This document shows, piece by piece, positions 10,581-22,902 of a stretch of DNA of 64,000 bases. Both the position numbers and the translations under genes were made by a program. The number at the start of each line of letters is the position of its first letter. The stretch's first letter is position 1. The notes beneath the pieces are model-generated. The model was not told the origin of the DNA and did not search any database. It saw nothing but the letters and a program-made list of their open reading frames with translations. Origin of the DNA: Cloeon dipterum (taxonomy: Eukaryota > Arthropoda > Insecta > Ephemeroptera > Baetidae); contig NC_088787.1 of NCBI RefSeq assembly GCF_949628265.1, forward strand, positions 2,222,501 through 2,286,500, written 5' to 3'.

Positions 10581-11884
10581 CGCCCTGCACCCCTCATTGC
10601 TCTCCTGTTTGGTGCATGTTTGTGGCAAACCAAATTTCTTTAGTAGTTAACAACCTTAGTAAAGTTCTGTTTGTATCTCATAACTTTTGTTCTTCATCGC
10701 CTTAGGCATGGCTCTCGCATTGTAGCACAAATAGGAAAATAGGAAACGCACATTATTAACCATTTTTTCCCGATTAATCCTTTAAAGTATTCAACCGTTA
10801 ACATAGAGGGGTAAGTTATCTCAACATATGCATGTACTATTAACAAAGAATTAGCGGTGGCACCTAATTAAGTTAACATTAGGTTATTAACAGCTGCTTC
10901 CAGCAGCGTTCTAGTTGAACTCTGTATTGACTACATAATTTATAAAAAATTGTAACCACTGCAATTCACTCCTTTTTCGTATAAAAAAATGTTTTCGCGG
11001 TCAATTTTCAATTGTTTGAGATATAGTTTAAGATTCGCAGCGGAATAATTAAGGATTTCATGTTGGGAGACACGAAGAAACGGATGGATTTATTAATTAT
11101 TCAAAATAAAAGTTTTACTTCGTTAATAGAAAAGATTTTTAAGATAACACATTTGAATCTTTTCCTGTTGACGAGAAATGGCGCGATCAAGTCTTTCAAA
11201 TCAGCTCTTTTAGCAGTCACTACACTATCTCTCCATACTAGTGGAAAAGTTATACCAAGCTAAATTGCTAAATTCTATAGCTCAACCGCAATTAGTGAGA
11301 AAGACAAGTGCCTTAATGAAAACACGGTTTTCTGGTCACTTGTATGTGAATACTTAACACAACCGCCACGTTTTCTTAGAAATATGATATATTAAATCAA
11401 TTAATTAATGAAAACTGAGGTTAATATTTGTGAAAAATATCATAATCCAAAAGTGTACAGCAAAAAAACTTATTTTGAGAGAAGCAGCGAAAATTTGTAA
11501 AAATTGATTAACCTTTAGATGTAGAGTGATGCACGCATATTTTGCGTTTAATAAACCATTAAGAATAATTAAAACTGAGATTTTTTGATACTTAATATTT
11601 CAGTGAAAATCTTGTAACCGTTCACGAAACAAACAAATAAATGCAGCTTGAAACAAAACCACAGCCTTTTTCTACCCTACGAACAACCCCTTTTAATTGC
11701 CTCCAGCAACCATTGCAGTTTTACAAGCAGGCTAAAAATGATTGTCAGTTCAAATGAAGAAATATTTTAAGTGATTCTTAGAAAAGTTTGGCTTTTTTGG
11801 CAATGCATATTCATATGAGCAATCGCCAATTTTTTTTATTATTTTTGTTAAATTTTCTTTGCTTTTTTGAAAATATATCCCAAT

Positions 11885-12236
11885 TTATCACGGTCCCGTG
11901 CGTGTGTGTAGCGGCTGGCGTGCCGCGCGGCGGTACGTGCAATTGTAAAGATGCCTCAAGCTCGGCGCGGGAGGATTGCTCACGCTTCAGCGAAAAATGA
12001 GTGCGATTTTCAGCATCAACACACGCCGCATAGCATGCAGAGAGAGTGAGCGAGTGAGAGAGAGCGTCCAATTAGTGGAGCTGCCTTGACGTGCATCTTC
12101 AATTCAAGACGATCGGAGAGCAGGCTAATTTAATTTAATTCGTTCCAAGCAGCTCAAACATGTTGCGAAATAATAGAAATAATTATAGCCTTCTTTTTCT
12201 TCGTCTCAATAATTGTTGAAATATTAAACAAGGCAA
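11885..12236 (+). repeat. Conserved block downstream of Yellow gene 2 (paralogue at 19013-19352)
   Basis: About 350 bp, the most conserved part of the tandemly duplicated 3' flanks of Yellow genes 2 and 3. Shared stretches include GCGCGGGAGGATTGCTCACG, AACACACGCCGCAT and AAGACGATCGGAGAGCAGGC. It carries GC-rich and GAGAG tracts such as those near insect promoters. It is not open in any consistent frame in both copies, so I do not call it coding. Confidence 0.6.
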
Positions 12237-12519
12237 TCTTCTCTTTTGTTGGAAAAATTATTAAATATCTTGGAAATGAACCAGAATCTTTAATTTTTTT
12301 AAAAATTTCTCGTCGTTAATAATAATTGCATAAACGAGAATTTTGGTGCTAACCCCAGCCAGTCAACGCCTCTTGGTGCCAAATGAAGGAAAATAAAGTC
12401 ACGAACACTCCGGCCCATAAGTGAATTAATACAAAAATCAAAATTAAAAGGATTTTTTTTTTGCAGATTTTGAAGGGTTTTCACGCAGCAGGGGCGTACG
12501 GGGGCCGCTTTTGAATTCA

Positions 12520-13745
12520 TACGGGGACGCAGAATTTTATCAGGAGTGCAACTAACATTGGATTTAGGCTGTACGACTCATAGAAGTCAAGTTATCTATT
12601 TTTCAAGGTGAAACAAACGTGAATTGGACATTACAAAATTTTGGTTTTTGGGGCCCGGGAAGGGCCCTATGGGCTGGGGGCCCATGATTCTGGCACCAAT
12701 CGATGCCCCTTGGTAGGATGCGTCCACTCGTGGGCAGTTTTCAAAAATCAGACGATTTTTCGAATTACTGCGATATTTCAAAGGTCTGAATTTTGGAAAA
12801 TGTCAAAATTTTAGCAAAACTCTTTCTATATAACTCCGGTCCAGGACAAAAATTCATCACGCTGAAATCATCTTCGACGCGAATTTCATCGGGGAATTTT
12901 ATATATCAAAAGGATAAGATCAAAACTCTGGGACGAGTAGACTTTTCAAGTTTGAAAAACGTATTTTTTGGATATTCTCCTTAAGGATAGCATTGGATTT
13001 AAATTTTGCCCCGCACGGGGATCCAGATCATTGCGGTTTCATCGCACATGCAGGCCCGACGCCGGTCTGGAGACCAATTTTGAGGTTATTCGGGCCCATA
13101 GAAAAATTAAATTTAATTTTTGCAGAATTTCCGCCATCGACGAAGTGCACAGGCAAAAATGGTTTTATTTTTGTTAAAATTCAACGGTTTGATGGATTCC
13201 AAGTCATGAGGTCTCAAACGAATCGTCTCGACAAGCCCTACCACCTGTACTACCTCGATGACCTTTTTCAGGGTGCTCCACCCTGAGATCGGATTTTTTC
13301 AATTTTTGTATCCACGTTTGGTCTTGCGCCAAACGCCACTCGTCCTTCAATATTTGAGATAAATGGATGAATTTAGTGCCAAAAGACGGGTAATTTAATT
13401 CCTCAGAAGCTCCATATGTCGATTTAATTAATTTCAACTCTTAATTATTTTCATGCCCTTCGGAAAGTTTGGCTATGTGCAAAAATCAACGCTTTAAAAA
13501 ATCCTAGTAAATCGAAAAATTGTCAAATTTTGAAAAACAGGACACGGGTGGACGTGTATCATTAAGGGGCATCAACTGGTGCAAGAATCATCGTCCTGCG
13601 GCCCATAGGGCCCCGGCAAGACCCCAAAAACCAAAACTTTGTAATGTCACATACAACGTTTTTTAACCTTTAAAAATTTTTAACTCGGCTCCTATGGGTT
13701 GTAGAGGCTAAAACCAATATTCGTTAGACTCGCCGTAAAATTCTG
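12520..13745. mobile_element. Repeat family with GCAGAATTTTA ends, two inverted arms
   Basis: The left end (GCAGAATTTTA at about 12528) and right end (TAAAATTCTGC ending near 13745) are inverted. The arms hold a module with GGGCCCTATGGGC followed by CACCAATCGATGCCCC, in opposite orientations near 12655 and 13600. The same module and end (GCAGAATTTTACGGCGAGTC) occur at 50218 and, without the first bases, near 63163 in hobbit introns. Inference: a non-autonomous DNA transposon or satellite-bearing element. Confidence 0.55.
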
Positions 13746-16042
13746 CTTGGACCGAATTAAAAAAAATACCATTGTCCGCCCCCAAAGCCCCCAAATCCCG
13801 CGCAGAAAGACACATGATTTATTTTTATTAATTTTTTTTAATTCGCCTTTGGTCTGTAGGCTGATTTTGACTGCTGGACACTTCATTCCGCACCAAGAGG
13901 CGTTGATTGGCCGGGTTTCGTGTTCATATTTTTGCCTTTTGTGCGATTTTTTAACCCGGAAAGATAAGGAAGCGCGTTTTGGTCGCGGGGCCACTTTGTG
14001 TTGAGCTACAAACGGTGTAAGTGGCCTTTTTAACTCTGAAAAATCGCCGCGGCATGCGTATTAGTTTTAAGAGACAACAAAATCAAGCGAACGACAAAAA
14101 TTCTCTTAAGACTCGAATATAATTTGCATTTCTGTTCCACAGCGCAACAATTTTGTGACAGATACATGTGTTATTTAACCCTTTGTGTGTATTTATTTCC
14201 TCTTTCCTTTTATGGTCTTCAACGAGAGAGCGAGTGATCGCTTTTGCTATGTTGCCAGATTATTTTTCATTTCTCTCCGCCGGCGCGCACTCGCGCACAA
14301 TCAATTGCGGCGATAAATTTTAAGACAAACCTGTAAACGTCGTGCAGTTGCCACCCAGTCCTTTATCTTGTACACGTGGAGATAATTTTTTTGAAAGCCA
14401 TGAATCACTGGCATCTAAATCAAATGTGATGCGGAAGGGATTTTTGTAAATTAAATCAGCGTTGGCGAACACGGCGCGACACCAAGACCAAACGTCTTTA
14501 TTTTGACACATATTATGTCATCACGTGACTCCCGTGCGGAGGCAAACACACCGGCCAGCAACACCACACCGCCACACAAAGAGAAGAGGAGCCACGCGAG
14601 ACGCACGCCCGCGAGGTAAGTTCGCTATTTTATTCTCTACCAGCGGATTCAAACTCTTAAAAATACAGTAGTTGTATGCGAGGCGCCCAAAGATTTTCTT
14701 CCGTTTTGCGTTTTTACACACAAATTCAATCCGTAGTTTTTATTTGCGGCTTTGCCGGCGCCCTCGCTTCTCAATGCAAAAATTACGGGCGTTTTGTGTG
14801 TGATTACTTGTCTCTAGTAATAAATAAATTAATAATATCCTGAGTTTACATTATTTACATTACAATTATTGAGAAAATTCGTCGGTCATGTTCATTTGCA
14901 ACTCGATAAACCACCCAGTGAAATAATAGGCGCAATTGTAGTTCGTAAAAGCAGTTTGGGCCGTCGGACGGCGGCTCCGGGAGCCTCGTGGGCCCGGCAT
15001 AAAGCACGCGGCCTCCGTCAAGGCCAGCACGTGGTGGTGGGGGTGCGATTGCCACCCCCGGAGCAACCCCCACGGCGCCTGGGCCCGGCCGAAACGCGAC
15101 GCGTGGAAGGAAAATAAGCAACACGCGCGCGCGCAACCATGACCTTGTGCTACATTCTCACTGACTCGTCCACAGCTGTTCGCCGGCGCCTTCAACTCGC
15201 TCAGATTCTTTTTTTTCTCTCTCGGTTAAGAAGTTTTTTTAGCTTAAAATTTAAATTCTCACAGAATTAAATCATTACCTTAACAGAGTGGCATCAGAGA
15301 GCATCATAATCATCACTCGAGATTATCTCCGCTGGTTAAATAATGTTTAATTCTATTTTACTTAAATGATAACCTCATATAAAATCATTAACCTTTGCGA
15401 ATCTGAATTTGACAGTATCGCTTTTATATTTAACGAATTTAATTAATTTTCAGTTGACCCAAAAGTCGAGACAAGAGAGAAAAAGGCGGTGCTCGTCTTT
15501 TGCTTTCGAAGTGCCCGTTTCTAGAAGAGAAATAATTATTACGAGGCGCACGCAGATCATTGCAAGTCTCTTTATCGTCGCTTCTGAATGAGCGCACGAC
15601 TTTAATGTTGCCAGACTTTTTTCTCCTCTCCGCCGACGCGCGCACTCAGTCGCGGTGACTTGACACACCAGGAAACGTAAAACTACATTTGCCACCCAGT
15701 GGAGAGGAATGTTTAAAAAAAAACAATCGCAACGTTTAAGACTATGGCGTTTGAATAAATGGAGATGCGATAACACCGCGTTTTTCTTCTATAAATTTTT
15801 ATTCCAGTGCCACATTCTCTTCTTAACTGCAATCAGTTGAGGAAAATATATATTTTTTTATTTCAATCTCGACACAAATGGATAAGTAACGGCTTTTACA
15901 CAAATATACTAAATTGCACTCCATTATCTGCTAGTTTTGGCGCAATAGACTATAACAATTTATTTTTCCCTTTGCAAATAGTCAAAATTTTCTCAAAATA
16001 ACGCTTGCTGCCTTTTGTGAACAGTTGGGAGAGGCTGGAAAC

Positions 16043-18001
16043 ATGAATCTAGTCTTCTCCTTCGTCACCATTCTTCTTTCCATTTCGCTGACCACCGCCG
16101 TGAACTTCACGAGAGTCACCGAGTGGCCTGATAAATTGGCGAGCAGGCCACATACCCTGCAAGATGGAATTTCCAAAACAGACAATCTTGTACTCGTTCA
16201 CATGGCTGTCTTCGAAGAAAAGATGATCTTCAGCGTAGAGAAGTTGAAAGGCACGTCAGTAACTTTGGTGTCTTTGCTGATGAACGACGCGTCCGCAAAG
16301 TTCATTCCATTCCCTTCGTCGGACATGCATGTAAGTATGGCAGAAATAAATTCTATTCGTTCTACCTTAGTTGCTCTAAATCGCTGTGCTTAATAGGGTT
16401 TGACAATGAGCTTAAGTTGCAAAAAGCGAATGCGGTTTGCTGCATCGAAATAAAAAAAGATCCAACCAATTTCTCTTTGTGTTTTTGCAGGAATATGGAA
16501 ACTGCGACAAATTTGAAGTAGCGGCAGGGATTCGAGTGGAATCCTTTGGAAGGCTGTTGATGCTCGATGAGGGTAGCTTCCATTGCAATGCCAAAATATG
16601 GGCAATCGACATGAAGAACAAGAATCAAATCAAGCTAATTCATCGGTTTTCTTTTCACGGACCGATGCATGACTTGGTGATTCAGGAAACTCCCAACGGC
16701 AAATATTTCGCCTACATCTCGCGGGTTAATAAACAACACATTGTCGTGTACAGTTCGGAAAGAAATGAATCTTGGATTGCTTACACACCTGGAACCGAGG
16801 TTTTTTCCATTGCGCTGTCCTCTGAGGGTCAGGAACCGGTGAGACAGCTCTACTTCAGCAAATACGACTCCACTGAACTGTATTCAATTTCCGTCGCCGC
16901 TCTCCGCAACGGAACTCGAACTGCAAATCCGAAACTAATCGGAAAATGGAGTGCAATACCAAATAAAATGGAGATGGACAACCATGACACCTTGCATGCC
17001 AGCTTTTTGTGGAAGAATTACACTTCCTCTTGGAACACCTCCGAGCCATTCAAAGAGCAGCGTTTTCATGAGGTAGGTCATCAAATTAAAATAACAGAAG
17101 AATTTTGCTCGAGGTTTTTTGACGAGTATTTAATGGTCAAAATAATTTTTCGAACAGAAAAAATATTTATCCCACCTTTTTCATACGAAAATGTGTCTTT
17201 AATCATCAAGCCGTTGCATTGCTTTGGTTTTAGGTCGCTGGATTGAATTCATTTGTTTGGCCGATTACTTTCGCTTGGAACGAACGTGGAACTCTTTATA
17301 TGACGGTGTTTCATGAGAAAAGAGTGCCAAAATTCGAGCTTTTTAGGGTTGAAGACAGTGCAACATCCATCAACGCCTCGTCAGGTAAGTTTAATTTTGA
17401 ATAAATTTCCCTTGACAACTTAATAGAATGAAAAAAATCCAAAAAAGAGCACTTTGAAACGGTTGTTGCAAAAACTAAATGTTCCCGCTGCAGCCTGGGT
17501 CGGCATAACAATTTTTTGTTTTATTAGTCGCCGCAATTTTAATTTTCCCCTTTGTAAAGTTGCACATATTAAAATCTCAATAAAATTTTTGCCAGTTAAA
17601 TCTTCAAACACTAATGTCAGTGAATATGCAACCTGCTTGACAGTAGAGTAGAGCAATTTGCAAATTCAACGGCACACAAGCAAAAAATTCAGAAAATATT
17701 AATGATTTTTAAATTTCCACTGTATATAATAACTACCACTTAACTGAGATATGTTTTTCACATTGTGAATTTTTTGCTATATTCCTAACAATCAACAATT
17801 AATTTCCGCTTTCTTTTTTGTTTTTAACACTCTGAAATTGACGCTTCAAATGCTTGCACGCCAATTTCAGAATTGGATGGTCGTGCTACAGGTGGAGAGA
17901 ACAAAGTGGCGGTAAACTCTGCCCAAAGCACAAAACTAATCAACCCGAGCGTGTTATTCATCTTCGTTTTCTTCTTGGCTATAAAATGTTTCGTGGTGTA
18001 G
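16043..18001 (+). CDS. Secreted/GPI-anchored Yellow/MRJP-family protein
   Basis: Four coding exons: 16043-16330, 16491-17072, 17234-17384 and 17871-18001 (383 aa). Exon 1 begins in a transcript exon whose acceptor is at 16024, so there is a 5' UTR intron as in the previous gene. The start gives a good signal peptide (MNLVFSFVTILLSISLTTA). MRJP landmarks: IPFPSSDMH at the end of exon 1, GNCDKFEV with the first conserved Cys, LLMLDEGSFHCNAKIWAID, HDLVIQETPNG, ELYSISVAALRNG. The final exon encodes VAVNSAQSTKLINPS and a hydrophobic end, again a GPI-signal layout, clearly homologous to the last exon of the gene at 7975. Splice positions and phases are identical between the two genes, so they arose by tandem duplication. 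Substrate or ligand unknown. Confidence 0.88.
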
Positions 18002-19012
18002 CGGTCCGAACCCCTTATCCCTTATGGCTTTCGCGTTTGGTGCATGCTTCTGGAAATCAAATGTCTTTTGTTCCGGCACTGTTTGTTTGTAAAATGATGT
18101 TTGTATCTGCGTTGTGTTTCATCGCCTGAGGCATGGCTCTTGCATTGCTGCACAAATAATGATAAGGAAATGCATACATCGTATGTATTGTGTTCTTTAA
18201 AAGCTAACACTTTTTCATAGTTAATCCTTAAAAGTATTAAACCCATCAACTTGGGTGTAAGTTTTCGCAATAGTTATGTCAATACTATAAACAAAGAATT
18301 CACGGCGGTGGCGCCACAGTAAGCGAACACTCTACGTTTGTAACAGCTGCTTCCATAGCAGCGTTCTAGTCAAACTATGTGTATTGACTACATGATTTAT
18401 CACATTTTTTTATCCATAAATTCACTCCTTTTTTTATGTATATAAAGAAATGTTTTCGCGGTCAATTTTCAATTGTTGCGGCTTACTATTTTGAGAAAGA
18501 AAGTAAAGTGTTACACCATATGAACATTTGAAATTGTTCCTGTTGACGAAAAATGGCGCGATCGAGTCTTTGAAAAAATTCTTTTAGCTGTCCATCTAGT
18601 GGAAATAAAGACGCGATTAATTTTTCATCATTATTCATCGTCAGATATTCAAGGAAACCTTCGTTGTTGAATATTGTTGCCATTCTCTATTAAAACAGTT
18701 TGCATTTGCACGCCAATTTGAAATGTTCGCTAACTGAGCCGGCACCATAGACAAAAAAATACAATACCAAAAGTTAGATTTTGCTGATAAATTAATGAAT
18801 GCCTTAATGCTAACAGAGTTTTATGTATATATCATTGTTGAGGTGCGATCCTGATGCTGTTTGGCGTAAATTTATCCTCTTCTATAAATAATTCTTTAGC
18901 TAATTAACTAATAAAACACGTTACATATGTATAATCCCTACCCTAATTATTATTCCTTAATAATCGCCATTTTGTTTCAAATTTCCTTAACTATTTTGAA
19001 ACTGCCTCAAAA

Positions 19013-19352
19013 CCTATCACGGTCTCGTGCGTGAGTGATTTGAGTGGCTTGCCGCGCGGCGGTGCACTTGTAAAGGTGCCCCAAGAGCTTGGCGCGGGAG
19101 GATTGCTCACGCTTCAGCAACAAATCAGTGCGATTTTTAGCATCAACACACGCCGCATGGCATGCAGAGTGAGTGAGAGAGAGCGTCCAATTAGCGGAGC
19201 TGCCTTGACGTGCTTCTCCAATTCAAGACGATCGGAGAGCAGGCTAATTTAATTCATTCCAAGCAGGTCAAACATGTTGCGAAACACAATGGAAATAATT
19301 ATAGACTTCTTTTTCTTCGTCTCAATTATTGTTGAAATATGAAACAAGGCAA
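19013..19352 (+). repeat. Conserved block downstream of Yellow gene 3 (paralogue of 11885-12236)
   Basis: The second copy of the block behind Yellow gene 2, about 1.0 kb past the stop codon here and 1.3 kb past it there. Identity is visibly higher across GGATTGCTCACGCTTCAGC, GCATCAACACACGCCGCAT and GGAGCTGCCTTGACGTGC than in the flanking AT-rich DNA. Confidence 0.6.
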
Positions 19353-19400
19353 GAAACATTTTTCTTTTACTGGAAAAATTATTAAATTGTTTTAACTCTT

Positions 19401-19794
19401 TTAAAATATTTATTTCTCATCGTTTCTGAGCACACCAATCGTTTCCTGAGGGTCGAATTAGTTAGAATTGATATTTTTTCCGTTAAAAAAGTGCAGCGCG
19501 ACGTGCGAATTTTTTTCCCGCCAAAACAATATAAACGAATTTGCGAGAATTGCGCATGCGTGAGAGCTGGCTGGATGTGACAAAGAAGTCATTTGTACAG
19601 GCGGTCTCCCTGCAAGTGCTCAAACCAGCTCTCACGCATGCGCAGTTCTCGCAAATACGTACAAATTGTTTTGGCGGGAAAAAAATTCGCACGTCGTTCT
19701 GGACATTTTGGTTGTGAAAAATATCTACTGTACCTAATTCGACCCTCAGGAATCGATTGGTGAGCTCAGAAAATTCGTCAAAGACGGTCTTTAA
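19401..19794. mobile_element. TTAA-flanked foldback MITE, copy 1
   Basis: Long inverted arms (about 180 bp each) carrying ACCAATCG...CCTGAGGGTCGAATTA, CCCGCCAAAACAAT and GCGCATGCGTGAGAGCTGG on the left and their complements on the right, ending GACGGTCT/TTAA at 19794. The left outer end is decayed but a TTAA lies at 19401. TTAA target sites suggest a piggyBac-like mobiliser. Copies 2 and 3 are at 33957 and 61309. Confidence 0.7.
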
Positions 19795-20766
19795 AGAGAA
19801 AATGCTGGTTTTCAATTACAAAGCATGAACTCGTTCCTTAGAATTAAGTTTAAGCCAACATTAATTTAAATTTTTGAGAAAATTAGAATTTTTAGTAAGG
19901 TCTTTTTGACTGTTGCACATTGTTGGACAAATTGTTTATTGATCTCCAGCATGGTTATTTTTAAATTGTTGCCGTGTTTTCGTGCATCATTTAAGCAGCG
20001 ATAAAATCTCAGTCAGTCAGTCGGTCGGTGGGTCTGTCGGCCGCATTTATTTTTCCTCCCGGCACGCATGAAACAATAACAAAAAATCTCGTCATTCAGT
20101 TCGACCTTCACAGCGGTGGCAGACGAGAGCAGCGAGAGAGATAACATAACGCGCTACACTAAAACATGCAGGAAGGAACGCACGGCGCACACACGATTTT
20201 ATTTTAAATACCAGCTAGCAGGCAAGTGCGAGTAGAGAAGAGAGAGAAAAAAATCGAGCGGCGGCGGGGAAGCCCCTCTTTTCTCCATTTGTTTGCTGGA
20301 ATAATCAGTCAACTTCCAGCAGCCGGCCACTTCGTGTACTCAGCCTGTCCCGAATCGGTGAGAATAAGCACAAGAATTTGTGGAATTTTTCGTCTTTTTA
20401 AATTTTCTATCAACGTAGAATTGATTTTTGTTATTTTAAATGAGAATTCGGGAGATGAATTAATTTTCTAGAACAGTTAAAGTAATTTCTAAAAGTTTTT
20501 CCATTCATTTTTGAGTAAATATTGAATTTTAAAGCGAAAAATGAATTAATATTAAAAATATCTCAATATTATTCACCTTTTCTGACGAATTATACAATTT
20601 TTACTCGTCTCTGATCCGTTTGAGAAGCGAGATTTGATTTGATTTGAAGAGAAAGCGAGTTTGGTCGAAGCGCCCGAGGCCGCGAATCTGCCCGCTGCTC
20701 TGCCGAGATTCTAATTTTTAATATTTATTTTTTCCTTTCACGCAGCAGTTGAAGAGCCGAACTAGC

Positions 20767-22336
20767 ATGCAGTCCAGGGTCGTGACCTTTGCCACCTTGG
20801 CGGCCGCATTGCTCGCCATCGCCGCAGCTCAGGTAAAAATTCCCAAACTTCCCAGCAGCCCAGCAATTTTCGGCATTCGAGTAATTTTTCTTGCTTATCG
20901 CGCGGCTGGAATTTTTTCTTTTAGCCGCAGGAGGCGCAGGATGAGATAAAGCAATCGACTTCCTGCTGCTTTTTAAAAAATATCCTGACCTTTAAAAAAT
21001 AATAAAATTTTTCAATTCAGGAGCGACGGGCGATCGCCCTGTTGACGGTGCCGGGTCAGGGTTTGGCGTTGAGCGGCAACGTGTCGTTCGTGCAGACGCG
21101 TCCTGGCGAGCCGGTGCAGGTCCAGGGCCAGATCAGCGGCCTCAGGCCCAACAGAAACTTCGGCTTCCACATCCACGAGAAGGGCGACATCAGCACCAAG
21201 GGCTGCACCAGCACCGGCGGACACTTCAACCCCCAAAAGGTATTTTTTGTTCGTTGTTTGACTCAAGAATTCCGGAAATTCCTCGTGAATTTCTGGCGTG
21301 CGTGACATTTGACGAATTCCCTGCGGCATGAAGGTGATTAAACACGACATTCTCACATTTTTCCGTTGAAAATAGTGCAACAAGGAATTTTTACAAGTGC
21401 AGTAATCATCAAATTCCATCAAGAATTAATTTAAAAAACGATTTCAGCGTCAGCATGGCGCGCCGACGGACAAGGAGCGCCACGTGGGCGATCTGGGCAA
21501 CATCCGCTCCGACGACGGGGGCGTGGCCACGATCAGCATGCTGGACCCGGTTCTGTCGCTCGAAGGCGAAAACAACGTGCTCGGCCGCGGCGTGGTTCTG
21601 CACGAAGGAGAGGACGACCTGGGCAAGGGCACCGGCGACGACGAGAAGGGCAGCAAGGCCACCGGAAACGCCGGCGGACGCATCGCCTGCGGCGTCATCG
21701 GAATCCAGTAAATTTCCCGCGCTTTTTCACTCACGGCACACTGAACAAATTATAGTTTTTTAGGGAAAATGTGATGAAATGATAAATACATAGACTTATT
21801 TTCGTTGCTTTAAATGCTTCTTTTTCTTTTCGCCCAACACAATTTAGAATTTAGTGCTGAAATTTTGATTTTTACGCTTTTTCGAATTTCCCGCCATTTT
21901 TGATTCGTTCCAAATTTGTCTTTTTTGATGTGGTTTTGACGTTTTTAACATTAAAAGATGCTAAAAGTGATCATTAGGATGCATTTCAGCTTATTAAATC
22001 CGGAAAATGTGGAATTCTTACGATTTCGCGCGCGATTTACTCAAAAATAAAATTCTTAAAGACAGTTAAATTCTTTCCTCATACGTTTCCAATGAATTTT
22101 GAATTGATTTCGGACCTCCAGAATCACAAATTAAGATTAAATCAGATTATTTGCCAGTAAAAACCCACGGCCGCCATCTTTGATTAGATAAAAAAATAAT
22201 TCATACGTTCCTGGCTCAAATTAAATTATTGTCGTTTTGTTACAGACACCCTGTGGAGCCGTGGAGTAGTTCTGCGACCCAGGTGGCGCTGTCGGGCGTC
22301 GCCCTGACGCTGCTCTCCGCCATGATGCTTTTGTAA
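20767..22336 (+). CDS. Sod3: Extracellular Cu/Zn superoxide dismutase with alternative C-terminus
   Basis: Coding exons 20767-20832, 21021-21239, 21448-21707 and 22246-22336. If intron 3 is kept, translation stops at TAA 21709-21711 (182 aa, ending GVIGIQ). If it is removed, the reading frame closes at 22334-22336 (211 aa). Converts superoxide to hydrogen peroxide and oxygen. Signal peptide: [20 protein letters not shown]. All metal ligands are visible: FHIHEKGD (two Cu His), GGHFNP (bridging His), [13 protein letters not shown] (Zn His and Asp), [11 protein letters not shown] (Cu His). So are the disulfide Cys (TKGCTS and RIACGVIG) and the active-site Arg. The long form adds [17 protein letters not shown] and a hydrophobic end, a GPI-like signal. 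Symbol assigned from the secreted Cu/Zn class; orthology was not tested. Confidence 0.9.
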
Positions 22337-22492
22337 TTTCGGTCCAGCGCCGCCATTCCGTCCGATCTCCCAAAAAGCCATTGAAATAAGTGTCATAATT
22401 ATCTGAACATTTGTTCAACCTGTTTTATTTCATACATTTATTGTATAATTATGTTACAATATTCACAATTCGCGTAAATTATTTGTACAGTG

Positions 22493-22503
22493 AATAAAAT
22501 AAA
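22493..22503 (+). terminator. Poly(A) signals of the SOD gene
   Basis: Two overlapping AATAAA hexamers (22493-22498 and 22498-22503), about 160 bp after the distal stop codon. Confidence 0.6.
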
Positions 22504-22650
22504 GCTACGCTCACACGACACACGTGTTTATTTTTTCTGTTTCATCTAAATCGTCGACTTTTCAAGCACAAAAGCGAACTATAAATAAAAATACATACGT
22601 CTCTGTGCACAAGAAAAATAGTTTCATACACCTAGGAAGATCACAAGTCT

Positions 22651-22656
22651 TTTATT
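22651..22656 (-). terminator. Probable poly(A) signal of the SLC6 gene
   Basis: AATAAA on the minus strand about 250 bp beyond the SLC6 stop codon. The SOD and SLC6 genes converge, with the two signals only about 150 bp apart. Confidence 0.5.
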
Positions 22657-22902
22657 AAAAATTAAATGTTCATTCGTAATACTGAAGAAGCTCTGGATTT
22701 CACAAATCCGAATTGTCAACAGTCCTTCGCTCGTAAACATTTTGGAATATCTTTTCTCGTACTCTAGGCAAGCGTAAAACGCATTGTCTATTTGAATTTC
22801 GCTCTGATTCGTGTCGCAAAACCAACGAAAAATTTCACTCGCACTTTTTTTGAACTAGAAAGGCGTCCGAGTCCTGAGTGTCCCATGTCCAGTCTCTCAG
22901 AG

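Larger units (their letters stand above)
10581..16042. other. Spacer between Yellow genes 2 and 3
   Basis: Contains the 3' flank of Yellow gene 2 (similar in many blocks to 18002-18800), a conserved block at 11885-12236, a 1.2-kb repeat at 12520-13745, and a pair of similar GC-rich blocks at 14215-14350 and 15580-15710 near what must be the promoter and 5' exon of gene 3. Open frames here, including those at 14855-15195, have no recognisable product and look fortuitous. Confidence 0.5.
18002..20766. other. Spacer between Yellow gene 3 and SOD
   Basis: Holds the 3' flank of Yellow gene 3, the second conserved block (19013-19352), a TTAA-flanked foldback element (19401-19794) and the probable promoter and 5' exon of the SOD gene (about 20000-20360, with a CAGT/CGGT run at 20011-20045). 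No separate gene is supported. Confidence 0.5.

Noticed and set aside
14855-15195. Overlapping frames of about 80-110 codons on both strands
   Set aside because: They overlap in a GC-rich patch with low-complexity composition, and no conserved motif or splice partner was found.
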